A stretch of 30,855 nt of DNA from JBJSXF01 sp046086225 (GTDB taxonomy: Bacteria; Actinomycetota; Acidimicrobiia; IMCC26256; PALSA-610), in assembly GCA_046086225.1 (NCBI GenBank), contig JBJSXF010000018.1, positions 1 to 30,855 on the forward strand, written 5' to 3'. The translations under genes and the position numbers were made by a program. The stretch's first letter is position 1. The number at the start of each line of letters is the position of its first letter. The notes under the pieces were generated by a model that saw only the letters and a list, made by a program, of their open reading frames with translations, did no database searches and was not told the origin of the DNA. This document shows positions 20,926-28,248 of the stretch, piece after piece.

Positions 20926-23084
20926 TTCCTCACCACCAGTGCATCGAGCGCGACCGTGCCGCGCGGCTTCACTACCAACGGATTCACATCGAGCTCGGCG
21001 ACCACGTCGGCCAGCTCGGTCACGAGGGTCTGGACCTTCATCACGGTCGCGACGAATGCGTCGACGTCGACGGCTCGACGGCCCCGGGTGCCGTGCAGGA
21101 GGGGCAGGCCTCGGAGCGCCCCGAGCGCCCGGCGGACCTCGTCCTCCGCGAACGGCGGCACCCGGGTCACGACGTCGCCGAAGACCTCGACGAACACGCC
21201 ACCGAGCCCGAAGGTGACCACCGGCCCGAAGAGATCGTCGGTCGTCGAGCCGACGAGGGTCTCCACGCCGTCGGTCACCATCTCGCAGACGAGGATGCCC
21301 TGCACGCTCGCCCCGGCGGCTTCGGCGGCCCGGACCAGGTCGGCGTGCGCAGCGCGCACCTCGGCGGCCGTCGACACGCCGACGCGGACCGCACCGGCCT
21401 CCGACTTGTGGGCGAGATCGGGCGAGGCGACCTTCATCACGACCGGGTAGCCGAGCGTGCGGGCCGCGGCCACCGACTCGGCCGCGGTCCGGCAGAGCCG
21501 GTCGCGCGTCGTGCGAATGCCGTAGGCGCGGAGCACCCGCTTGGCGTCCCATTCGGAGAGCGCGCCGCCGGGTTCGGCTCCCGCCTCGATGATGCGGCGG
21601 GCCTTGGCCGCCGCAGGCGTGGGCTGCCGCGGTGCGGCCCGGAACGGCGAGCGGTGGCGGGCCGCGAAGCTCCAGTAGTCGGTGTAGGCCCGGACCGCCC
21701 GGACGCAGTTGCCGAAGGTGCGGAACACGGGCAGGCCGCCGTCGAGGAGGCGGCGGTAGTACGTGTCGTCGGTTCCCGCCGGCGCGCCCCAGACCACGAA
21801 GACCGGCTTCGTCGTCGTGCGCGCGGCGTCGACGATGTCACGGGTGAGCGGCTCGCTGAACGCGGCGACCGCGCCCGTGATCGGGATGACGAGCACGTCG
21901 ATCCGAGGATCGGCGAGCACGGCGTCGAGGATTCGACGTCCGCGGTGGTCGGCGACGGGCGGACCGCCGCAGTCGACCGGGTTCGACACCCGGAGGTAGT
22001 CGGGGATGAGGCCGTCGTGCAGGGTCCGCTGGGTGGTCCCGGTGAGCTCGGGGAGGGCGAGCCCGGCCGCGGCGAGGAGGTCGGCCATGTGCGCACCGGT
22101 ACCGCCCGAGATCGCGTAGACGCCGACACCGGGCGTACGGCCCCGGCGGGCCCAGACCGGGATCGATGCGGGTCGCGTACGGGCCAGTGCCATCGAGACC
22201 TCGAGCAGCTCGTCGAGTCCGTCCACCCGGGTGACGCCGAACTGGTCGAACGCAGCCGCCACCACCGTGTCGGACCCGGTGAGGTGTCCGGTGTGCGACT
22301 GGGCCATCGAGCGTCCGGCTTCGCTGCGGCCGACCTTCACCATGACGATCGGCACCCGCCGGGCCGCGGCGTGGTCGGCGGCGAGCATGAGCGTGCGCCC
22401 GTCGCGGAAGCCCTCGATGTAGCAGGCGAGCGCCCCGACTTCGGGCTGGTCGGTGAAGTAGCGGGCGAAGTCCGCGAACTCGAGATCGACCTCATTGCCG
22501 GTCGGGGCCCAGTGGGAGAGGCGGATGCCGACTTCCTGCCCCTGGAACACCGGTCGGCCCTGGTGGCCCGACTGGGTGATCAGGGCGATGGCCGGCCCCT
22601 CGAGATCGGTGCGGAAGTCCTCGAACGCGTTCAGGTTGGTGTTCGGCCCGAGCAGCCGCGTCGCACCGCCGGCGACGAGGTCGACGAGGCGGGCCTCGCG
22701 CTGCGCGCCCTCGGCTCCCGTCTCCGAGAACCCGGCGGCGAAGATCACGGCGAACCGGGCGCCCCGGGCCCGGGCTTCGGCGAACGTCGCCTCGGGGCGT
22801 CCGGTGAGGATGATGACCAGATCGATGGCGCCGGGCACCTCGGCGAGCGTTCCGACGCAGGGGCGTCCGAGTACCTCGGTGTAGCCCGGGTTCACCGGGT
22901 GGAACTCGGCTCCGTTGCGGTCGGCCCAGGCCGCGAGCTTGCGGGTCATCGCCGTGTTCGGGCGGGCCGACTGCTCCGACGCGCCGACGACGGCGATGCG
23001 GCGGGGGTGGAGGAAAGTGTCGAGGTCGACGTCGCGCAGCCGGAGCGGACGCCCGCTCACATCGAGGGGGAGTCGACGGGCCAC
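20922..23084 (-). CDS. Fused ADP-forming acyl-CoA synthetase (acetate-CoA ligase family)
   Basis: A 720-residue fusion of alpha and beta parts. It has a CoA-binding domain (FLHPRRIAVVGASEQ, about 24-38, to FAAGFSETG), succinyl-CoA-ligase-like domains with ITQSGHQG, APTGNEVDLEFADFARYF and the probable phospho-histidine H264 in SHTGHLTG, and a C-terminal ATP-grasp domain (LSEWDAKRVLRAYGI, PVVMKVASPDLAHKSEAGAVRVG, LDVNPLVV). These enzymes join an acid and CoA with ATP/ADP. QSGHQG replaces the more usual QSGG, a small change in the CoA/phosphate loop. It heads the operon with the crotonase, aldolase and DUF35 genes, so it may load CoA onto the acid this pathway starts from. The GTG at 23084 follows a CAGAAT box by 6 bases. 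Confidence 0.92.
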   Translation of the reverse strand: MARRLPLDVSGRPLRLRDVDLDTFLHPRRIAVVGASEQSARPNTAMTRKLAAWADRNGAEFHPVNPGYTEVLGRPCVGTLAEVPGAIDLVIILTGRPEATFAEARARGARFAVIFAAGFSETGAEGAQREARLVDLVAGGATRLLGPNTNLNAFEDFRTDLEGPAIALITQSGHQGRPVFQGQEVGIRLSHWAPTGNEVDLEFADFARYFTDQPEVGALACYIEGFRDGRTLMLAADHAAARRVPIVMVKVGRSEAGRSMAQSHTGHLTGSDTVVAAAFDQFGVTRVDGLDELLEVSMALARTRPASIPVWARRGRTPGVGVYAISGGTGAHMADLLAAAGLALPELTGTTQRTLHDGLIPDYLRVSNPVDCGGPPVADHRGRRILDAVLADPRIDVLVIPITGAVAAFSEPLTRDIVDAARTTTKPVFVVWGAPAGTDDTYYRRLLDGGLPVFRTFGNCVRAVRAYTDYWSFAARHRSPFRAAPRQPTPAAAKARRIIEAGAEPGGALSEWDAKRVLRAYGIRTTRDRLCRTAAESVAAARTLGYPVVMKVASPDLAHKSEAGAVRVGVSTAAEVRAAHADLVRAAEAAGASVQGILVCEMVTDGVETLVGSTTDDLFGPVVTFGLGGVFVEVFGDVVTRVPPFAEDEVRRALGALRGLPLLHGTRGRRAVDVDAFVATVMKVQTLVTELADVVAELDVNPLVVKPRGTVALDALVVRK

Positions 23085-23090
23085 GAGCGG

Positions 23091-23096
23091 ATTCTG
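23091..23096 (-). promoter_or_regulatory. Leaderless -10 candidate for the synthetase operon
   Basis: On the minus strand CAGAAT is followed by 6 bases and the GTG at 23084. The first three bases of the box are also the last three of the palindrome at 23094-23109, so a bound regulator would cover the promoter. Confidence 0.4.
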
Positions 23097-23109
23097 ACAG
23101 TCGCGTCAG
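23094..23109. promoter_or_regulatory. Operator-like palindrome, copy 2
   Basis: CTGACAGTCGCGTCAG: arms CTGAC and GTCAG around 6 bases. Read on the minus strand it is CTGACGCGACTGTCAG, matching copy 1 (16022-16037) at 13 of 16 positions and sharing the CGAA flank. It lies in the 53-base spacer between the divergent synthetase operon and the ferredoxin reductase gene. Confidence 0.6.
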
Positions 23110-23125
23110 TTTCGGAGCCATTCGG

Positions 23126-23131
23126 TAGCGT
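23126..23131 (+). promoter_or_regulatory. Leaderless -10 box of the reductase gene
   Basis: TAGCGT plus 6 bases (cgcctc) leads directly to the GTG at 23138. The 6-base spacer is identical to the one before the J-domain gene at 1711. No ribosome binding site is present. Confidence 0.55.
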
Positions 23132-23137
23132 CGCCTC

Positions 23138-24328
23138 GTGCGCACCGTGGCCGTGGTCGGGATGTCCCTCGCCGGGCTGCGGACGGTCGAAGCGCTCCGC
23201 CGGGAGGGGTTCGCGGGTCGGATCGTCGCGATCGGGGCCGAGCGGCACCTGCCCTACGACCGCCCGCCGTTGTCGAAGGACCTGCTGCGGGGCGAGGCGG
23301 GACCCGAGAACGTCACACTGCGCAAGCAGGGCTGTGACGACCTCGATCTCGACTGGCGGCTCGGCCGGTCGGCGACCGCGCTCGATCTCGGCGACCGGGC
23401 CGTCGTGCTCGACGACGGCGAGCGGGTCGGCTTCGACGGTCTCGTGATCGCGACCGGGGCTGCGGCTCGCACCCTCCCCGGCACCCCCGACCTCCCGGGC
23501 CTGACGGTGCTGCGCACCCTCGACGACGCGCTCGCCCTGCGGGCCCGCCTCGACGCCGGCGCCCGGGTGGTGGTGATCGGGGCCGGTTTCATCGGCGCGG
23601 AGGTGGCCGCCACCTGCCGGGCGCGCGGACTCGACGTCACCGTGCTCGAGGCGCAGGCGCAGCCCATGATCCGCGGGCTCGGACCGGAGCTCGGTGCTGC
23701 GGTCGCCGAGCTCCATCGCGATCACGGCGTCGACCTGCGTACCGGGGTGGTCATCGACGCGATCGAGGGCGACGCGGCCGGGGTCCGGGGCGTGCGTCTC
23801 GGCGACGGCGCGTTCGTCTCGGCCGACGCCGTCGTCGTCGGGATCGGCGCCCGACCCCACACCTACTGGCTCGACGGCTCGGGGCTCACCCTCGACGACG
23901 GGGTCGTGTGCGACGAGACGGGTCTCGCCGCGCCCGGGGTGGTTGCCGCCGGAGATGTGGCGCGCTGGCCCAATCCGCTCTTCGACGGCGAATCCATGCG
24001 GCTCGAGCACTGGACCAACGCGGCCGAGCAAGGGGTCCACGCGGCCCGTCGCCTCCTCGGTCACGCCGAGCCGTTCGCACCGGTGCCGTTCGTGTGGTCC
24101 GACCAGTACGACCGCAAGATCCAGACGGTCGGGCGCGTCTCGGCCGACGCCGAGATGCACATCGTGCACGGCACGGTCGCCGAGCGACGCTTCGTCGCGC
24201 TGTTCGGTCGCAACGGCCGCCTCGTCGGCGCGCTCGGGTTCAACCGTGCGCCGCAGGTCGTGCACTACCGGCGGCTCATCGCGGAGCGCGCCCCGCTCGC
24301 CGACGCTCTCGCGCACGCCGCTCGATGA
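23138..24328 (+). CDS. FAD-dependent ferredoxin reductase
   Basis: A 396-residue NAD(P)H:ferredoxin reductase of the rhodocoxin/putidaredoxin reductase type. It has an FAD-binding segment TVAVVGMSLAGLRTVEALR at the N-terminus, LPYDRPPLSKDLL, the strand IATGAAART, an NAD(P)H-binding motif VVVIGAGFIGAEVAATC (about 145-161), and a second FAD contact GVVAAGDVARWPNPLF. Such proteins feed electrons through a ferredoxin to a cytochrome P450 or Rieske oxygenase. No ferredoxin or oxygenase is in the window, so the partner lies elsewhere. The GTG start is leaderless by position. The stop overlaps the MFS gene start (ATGA, 24325-24328), so they form an operon. Confidence 0.92.
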   Translation: MRTVAVVGMSLAGLRTVEALRREGFAGRIVAIGAERHLPYDRPPLSKDLLRGEAGPENVTLRKQGCDDLDLDWRLGRSATALDLGDRAVVLDDGERVGFDGLVIATGAAARTLPGTPDLPGLTVLRTLDDALALRARLDAGARVVVIGAGFIGAEVAATCRARGLDVTVLEAQAQPMIRGLGPELGAAVAELHRDHGVDLRTGVVIDAIEGDAAGVRGVRLGDGAFVSADAVVVGIGARPHTYWLDGSGLTLDDGVVCDETGLAAPGVVAAGDVARWPNPLFDGESMRLEHWTNAAEQGVHAARRLLGHAEPFAPVPFVWSDQYDRKIQTVGRVSADAEMHIVHGTVAERRFVALFGRNGRLVGALGFNRAPQVVHYRRLIAERAPLADALAHAAR

Positions 24329-25485
24329 CCGACGGCGCACCGGTGCGACTCGTCACGCCGCGGTTCGTCCTCGTCGTGACGTGCGGACTCTCCTACTTCC
24401 TCGCCTTGACGATGCTCCAGCCGGTCTTACCGCGCTACGTGCGCGACGACCTGGGGCGGGGTGACATCGCGGTCGGGATCGCGGTAGGTGCGCTGGCGAT
24501 CGGCGCGATCGTGCTGCGACTCTGGGCCGGTCGGCTGGGTGACACGGTCGGACGGCGCGCCCTGATCGTCGCCGGTGCCGCCCTCGTCGCGGTCTCGACC
24601 CTCGGCTACGGCCTCGTCTCCGAGCTGTGGTGGATCGTCCTCATGCGGCTGATCACCGGCTTCGGCGAGGCGGGCTTCTTCGTCGGAGCGGCGACGATGA
24701 TCACCGATCTCTCGCCACCCGAACGGCGGGGCGAGGCGGTGAGCTATTGGTCGGTGGCGGTGTACGGCGGCCTGGCGTTCGGTCCGTACCTCGGTGATCT
24801 GGTGCAGTCGGGCGGCAGCGCCGAGCTCGCCTTCCTGGTGTCGGCGGGCCTGGCCGGCGTCGCGTTCGTGCTCGGGATCTTCACGCGTGACGTGCCCCGG
24901 GCGCCGGTCGACCCGGCGGCCGGGTCCGGGCGGCGGCTCTGGCACCCGGCGGCGCTGCGACCCGGCACGATCCTGTTCCTCGGGCTCATGCCGCTATCGG
25001 CCTTCGCGCCGCTGCTCCCGCTCTACGTCGACTCCGCCGACGGCCCCGACGTCTCCGCCGGGTCGGTCTTCCTCGTCTACGGCGTGCTGATCATGACGGT
25101 CCGCCTGGTGGGGGCCCGCATCCCCGACCGGCTCGGTGCGAGGAAGGCGGGCGGGCTGGCCCTCGCGCTCATCGGCTCCGGGATCATCGTCGCGGCCGCG
25201 GTGCCGTCGGCCTTCGGCCTCCTCGCCGGGACGGTCGTGCTCGCGTGCGGGATGTCGCTCCTCTACCCGGCGATGCTCCTCCTCGCCCTCACGGGCATCA
25301 CCGACTCGGAGCGGGCGTCGGTGGTCGGCACGTTCTCCTCGTTCTTCGACGCGTCGGCCGGGTTGGGGGCGATCATCGCCGGGGCGGTGGCGGAGATCGC
25401 CGGCTACCGGGGCGCGTTCGCCACCTCGGGGCTGGCCTGCGTCGTCGGTCTGCTGCTCCTCCGTCGGCGGGTCGCGGCCGCGTAG
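24325..25485 (+). CDS. MFS transporter
   Basis: A 386-residue membrane protein with about 12 hydrophobic segments. The first lies near residues 13-35; the segment RLWAGRLGDTVGRR between helices 2 and 3 is the MFS signature loop; and EAGFFVGAATMITDLSPPERRGEA is typical of helix 4-5 regions. A second related loop (GARIPDRLGARKAGG) occurs in the C-terminal half. It probably exports or imports a small molecule across the cytoplasmic membrane using the proton gradient. It is co-translated with the ferredoxin reductase and shares the divergent operator with the synthetase operon, so uptake of the acid substrate or efflux of a product is plausible but unproven. Confidence 0.9.
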   Translation: MTDGAPVRLVTPRFVLVVTCGLSYFLALTMLQPVLPRYVRDDLGRGDIAVGIAVGALAIGAIVLRLWAGRLGDTVGRRALIVAGAALVAVSTLGYGLVSELWWIVLMRLITGFGEAGFFVGAATMITDLSPPERRGEAVSYWSVAVYGGLAFGPYLGDLVQSGGSAELAFLVSAGLAGVAFVLGIFTRDVPRAPVDPAAGSGRRLWHPAALRPGTILFLGLMPLSAFAPLLPLYVDSADGPDVSAGSVFLVYGVLIMTVRLVGARIPDRLGARKAGGLALALIGSGIIVAAAVPSAFGLLAGTVVLACGMSLLYPAMLLLALTGITDSERASVVGTFSSFFDASAGLGAIIAGAVAEIAGYRGAFATSGLACVVGLLLLRRRVAAA

Positions 25486-25488
25486 CCT
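25483..25488 (+). promoter_or_regulatory. Leaderless -10 box of the mannosyltransferase gene
   Basis: TAGCCT plus 6 bases (ccgccg) leads to the ATG at 25495. Its first three bases are the TAG stop codon of the MFS gene. No ribosome binding site precedes the ATG. Confidence 0.5.
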
Positions 25489-25494
25489 CCGCCG

Positions 25495-26625
25495 ATGCCG
25501 TCGTTGCTGGTCACCAACGACTTCCCGCCCAAGGTCGGGGGCATCCAGTCGTACCTGCACGAGCTGTGGAGTCGACTCCCGGCCGATGAGACCACGGTGC
25601 TCACGACGGCGTTCGCCGGGGCCGAAGAGTGGGACGCGACCCAGGCCTTCCGGATCGTGCGGAGCCCGAAGTCGGTGCTGCTGCCCTCGAGGGCCCTCGC
25701 CCGGGACGTCGACGCCTTGGCCCGCGAGGTCGGGGCCGACGTCGTCTTCCTCGATCCGATGCTCCCGCTCGGGCGGATCGCTCCGCACGTGCGGTCCGCC
25801 CCGACGGTCGTGGTCGCCCACGGGGCCGAGATCACGTTCCCGGCCCGGCTCCCCGGGCTCCGGGCCGCGGGTCGGCGGGTGCTCGACGCAGCAGCCGGGG
25901 TGATCGCCGCCGGCGGGTATCCGGCGGCCCAGGCAGCGGCGGTCGCCGGACGTCGGGTTCCGGGGGTCGTCATCCCGCCCGGCGTCGATGTCGATCGGTT
26001 CCGACCGGCCTCGGCCGAGGCCCGGCGGGCGGTGCGCCGCCGATTCGGTCTCGATCCCGACCGTCTGCTGGTGCTCGGACTCTCGCGCCTCGTGCCGCGG
26101 AAGGGCTTCGACGTCGTCATCGACGCCGCCGGGCGGCTCGACCTTCCGGTGCAGGTCGCGATCGCCGGCCGCGGCCGCGATCGGGCGCGACTCGAACGGC
26201 GGGCCCGGGGCAGAGCCGACGTCCGTTTCCTCGGGCCGGTCCCCGAGGCCGATCTCGCCCCGCTCCACGCCGCCGCCGATGTCTTCGCCATGTGTTGCCG
26301 CGATCGCTGGGGTGGCCTCGAAGCCGAGGGCTTCGGCATCGTCCTCCTCGAGGCGGCCGCGAGCGGCGTCCCGGCCGTCGCCGGTCACAGCGGGGGCTCG
26401 CACGAAGCGGTCGTCGACGGGGAGACCGGGTTCGTCGTCGATCCGCACGACGTCGGGGCCGTCGCCGACGCGCTCGCCGAGCTCGCCCGGGCGCCCGATC
26501 GGCGTTCGGCGATGGGTGCCGCCGCCCGGCACCGAGCGGTCGACGGCTTCGCGTACGACCGGCTCGTCGCCGACCTGCTGCCCGTCGCCCGCGGTGACCT
26601 CTCGGGCTTCCGACCGTTGCCGTAG
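25495..26625 (+). CDS. pimB: GT4 mannosyltransferase, PimB'-like
   Basis: A 376-residue family 4 glycosyltransferase with GT-B fold. The N-terminal LLVTNDFPPKVGGIQSYLHELW, the interdomain VIPPGVDVDRFRP, LGLSRLVPRKGFD, DVFAMCCRDRWGGLEAEGFGIVLLEAAASG and the C-terminal ETGFVVDP are close to M. tuberculosis Rv2188c (PimB'), which adds the second mannose of phosphatidyl-inositol mannosides on the cytoplasmic face of the membrane. The glutamates in EGFGIVLLE (about 275-286) bind the sugar nucleotide. The nearby SRPBCC and ArsA genes match the Rv2185c and Rv2184c neighbourhood. PimB' activity is likely but not certain; PimC-like or other GDP-mannose transferases are alternatives. Confidence 0.88.
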   Translation: MPSLLVTNDFPPKVGGIQSYLHELWSRLPADETTVLTTAFAGAEEWDATQAFRIVRSPKSVLLPSRALARDVDALAREVGADVVFLDPMLPLGRIAPHVRSAPTVVVAHGAEITFPARLPGLRAAGRRVLDAAAGVIAAGGYPAAQAAAVAGRRVPGVVIPPGVDVDRFRPASAEARRAVRRRFGLDPDRLLVLGLSRLVPRKGFDVVIDAAGRLDLPVQVAIAGRGRDRARLERRARGRADVRFLGPVPEADLAPLHAAADVFAMCCRDRWGGLEAEGFGIVLLEAAASGVPAVAGHSGGSHEAVVDGETGFVVDPHDVGAVADALAELARAPDRRSAMGAAARHRAVDGFAYDRLVADLLPVARGDLSGFRPLP

Positions 26626-26628
26626 ATT
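26623..26628 (+). promoter_or_regulatory. -10 box of the membrane protein gene
   Basis: TAGATT begins with the TAG stop of the mannosyltransferase gene and lies 7 bases before the GTG at 26636. No ribosome binding site is seen, so leaderless expression is likely. Confidence 0.45.
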
Positions 26629-26635
26629 CACCCTC

Positions 26636-27064
26636 GTGGTCGGCCGCCCCATCGTGTCCGCCGCCGCGGCCGTGGTCGCGGTGTCCGCGCTGATCGGCCT
26701 CGGCGACCTCGTGTCGTCGGCATTCTCGGCGGTGGCGGTCGGGTGGAGCCTCGCCTGCTTCCTGGTGTCGTTGCCGGTCTGGATCATCGCGTTCGGTCTC
26801 GTGCTCTCGCGGTCGACGCACGGCGACGACATCGCCGTCGCTTCGTGGGTGTTCCTCGCGGGCGGGGCGGCTCCGCCGGCCGTCCGGAGCCGCCTCCTCG
26901 GTCTCTTCGCCGCCTCGGTGGTGGTCGCCGGGGTCTCGGCGGTGGGCAATCCCTTCGCAGTACTCGTGCCGATGCTCCCCCTCGGGCTCGCCGCGCTCTG
27001 GGGGGCTCGGCACGGGACCTTCCCCCTCCAACGGGGCGTCGGGATGAGAGGATCGTCACGGTGA
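26636..27064 (+). CDS. Small integral membrane protein
   Basis: A 142-residue protein with four hydrophobic segments (roughly residues 5-30, 32-55, 65-82 and 87-118). They include IVSAAAAVVAVSALIGLGDL and FLVSLPVWIIAFGLVLS, and the protein ends in a basic tail. I do not recognise a family. It is placed between the mannosyltransferase and an SRPBCC protein, and its stop overlaps the start of the latter (GTGA, 27061-27064). The GTG at 26636 fits the leaderless promoter. A role linked to envelope lipid or glycan work is suggested by the neighbours only. Confidence 0.8.
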   Translation: MVGRPIVSAAAAVVAVSALIGLGDLVSSAFSAVAVGWSLACFLVSLPVWIIAFGLVLSRSTHGDDIAVASWVFLAGGAAPPAVRSRLLGLFAASVVVAGVSAVGNPFAVLVPMLPLGLAALWGARHGTFPLQRGVGMRGSSR

Positions 27065-27504
27065 CCGAGACCGCGTCCGAGCGCATCCGCATCGAGGCCC
27101 CGGCCGAGCGCTGCTGGGCCGTCGCGACCGACTTCGCCGCCTATCCCGGCTGGGTCCGCGACGTCCGCGAGGCCACCGTGCTCGAGCGCGACGCCGAGGG
27201 CCGCGGGACGCGGGTCGAGTTCCGCGCCGCGGCGCTCGGCAAGAGCATCCGCTACGTGCTCGCCTACGACTTCGCCGACGCGCCCGCCGGGTTCTCGTGG
27301 CGACTCGATCGGGGCGACGAGCTCCTGGGCCGACTCGACGGGGCCTACCGGTTCGAGCCGCAGGGGTCGGGCACCCGGGTGCACTACGAGCTGGCGGTCG
27401 ACCTGGCGGCGCCCCTTCCGGGCGCGGTCAAGCGGCGCGCGGCCGGGTTGATCATGGGCAGTGCTCTGAAGGAGCTGAAGCAGCGCATCGAGGCGGGCGA
27501 GTGA
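27061..27504 (+). CDS. SRPBCC (polyketide cyclase-like) protein, TB16.3-like
   Basis: A 147-residue START/SRPBCC-fold protein. It opens with ASERIRIEAPAERCWAVATD and FAAYPGWVRDVREATVLERD, has a central strand-rich region (GTRVEFRAAALGKSIRYVLAYDF), and ends with a long helix (GSALKELKQRIEAGE), typical of hydrophobic-ligand-binding cavities. In M. tuberculosis the homologue Rv2185c (TB16.3) sits near pimB' and the ArsA-like ATPase, as here. The ligand is unknown. GTGA overlaps join it to the membrane protein before it and the lipoprotein after it. Confidence 0.9.
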   Translation: MTETASERIRIEAPAERCWAVATDFAAYPGWVRDVREATVLERDAEGRGTRVEFRAAALGKSIRYVLAYDFADAPAGFSWRLDRGDELLGRLDGAYRFEPQGSGTRVHYELAVDLAAPLPGAVKRRAAGLIMGSALKELKQRIEAGE

Positions 27505-28163
27505 GCGCCCCGGGCTGCCGACCCGCTCGCCCGCGCCGGGTCGCGCTGCTGGTGCTCGTCTCCTCGTTCGCGTTCGGAGCATGCGGGGGCGGTGGGGGTG
27601 CGCAGGCGCCGACCACGACGACGTGGCCGGCCCCCTCGGCCGAGCAGGTGGCCCTCCTCGTGCTGCCGGCGGCCGAGCCGTTCCGGACCGTTCCGGATGC
27701 CGAGGCCGGGACCGGCGCCGTCGATCCGGCCACCGATCAGGTGCCGTACACGACGGCCGCTCAACTCGAAGCGCTCGGGTTCCAGCGGGGCTGGGACCGC
27801 GTCTTCGTCGCGCCCGACCGCTCCTCGGTGCTGCTCACGGTGCTGGTCTTCGGCAGCCCCGACGGGGCCCGGTACCTCGAGGACCAGTTCGCCTCGGAGC
27901 CCCTGCCGGGCAAGGAGTTCCGTCCGCTCCCGGGTCGACCCGACTCCGTGGCCGAGGTGGGGCGCACCCCGAAGGGCAACGCCTCGGCGGCGACCGTGGT
28001 CGCGGTCGGCCGGTACGCGGTGGTCGCCACGGCGGGCGGGCCTCGGACCGAGCCCGACGCCTACCTCGACGAGCTCGGGCGGATCGTGCGCAGGCAGATC
28101 GAGGTGATCGAACGGGCCGGGGCGAGCGGGCGGCCGAGCCCGTCCTCCACGACGAGTCCCTAG
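27501..28163 (+). CDS. Predicted lipoprotein
   Basis: A 220-residue protein with an export signal: a basic N-terminus (CRPARPRR), a hydrophobic core (VALLVLVSSFAF) and a lipobox-like FGAC followed by Gly repeats and a Thr-rich linker (PTTTTWP). The mature part contains a repeated alpha/beta character (AAQLEALGFQRGWDRVFVAP, VLLTVLVFGSPDGARYLEDQF) and reads like a surface lipoprotein of unknown role. The lipobox deviates at -3 (Phe rather than Leu), so it is a fair but not perfect call. The GTG overlaps the SRPBCC stop. A strong hairpin follows the stop codon, closing this operon. Confidence 0.8.
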   Translation: MSAPGCRPARPRRVALLVLVSSFAFGACGGGGGAQAPTTTTWPAPSAEQVALLVLPAAEPFRTVPDAEAGTGAVDPATDQVPYTTAAQLEALGFQRGWDRVFVAPDRSSVLLTVLVFGSPDGARYLEDQFASEPLPGKEFRPLPGRPDSVAEVGRTPKGNASAATVVAVGRYAVVATAGGPRTEPDAYLDELGRIVRRQIEVIERAGASGRPSPSSTTSP

Positions 28164-28181
28164 CCCCGTCCGCCGGTGGGG

Positions 28182-28210
28182 CGGGCGGGTCGGCGGCCCC
28201 GACCCGCCCG
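28182..28210 (+). terminator. Strong GC hairpin terminator
   Basis: A perfect 12-pair stem (left arm starting CGGGCGGGTCGG, right arm CCGACCCGCCCG) with a 5-base loop lies about 20 bases after the lipoprotein stop. No T-run follows. It separates the lipoprotein gene from the promoter of the ArsA gene. Confidence 0.65.
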
Positions 28211-28233
28211 AGCCGCCGACGAACGCCCCCGGT

Positions 28234-28239
28234 TAGCAT
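28234..28239 (+). promoter_or_regulatory. -10 box of the arsA-glk operon
   Basis: TAGCAT lies 9 bases before the ATG at 28249 and directly after the terminator hairpin. No ribosome binding site is seen, so the transcript would have a leader of about 2 bases. Confidence 0.5.
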
Positions 28240-28248
28240 CCGGCGGCC

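Noticed and set aside
24994..27582. An 862-codon open frame on the minus strand.
   Set aside because: It is an antisense shadow of four plus-strand genes with clear domains. Its translation is low-complexity Arg/Gly/Asp text typical of the GC-rich opposite frame.
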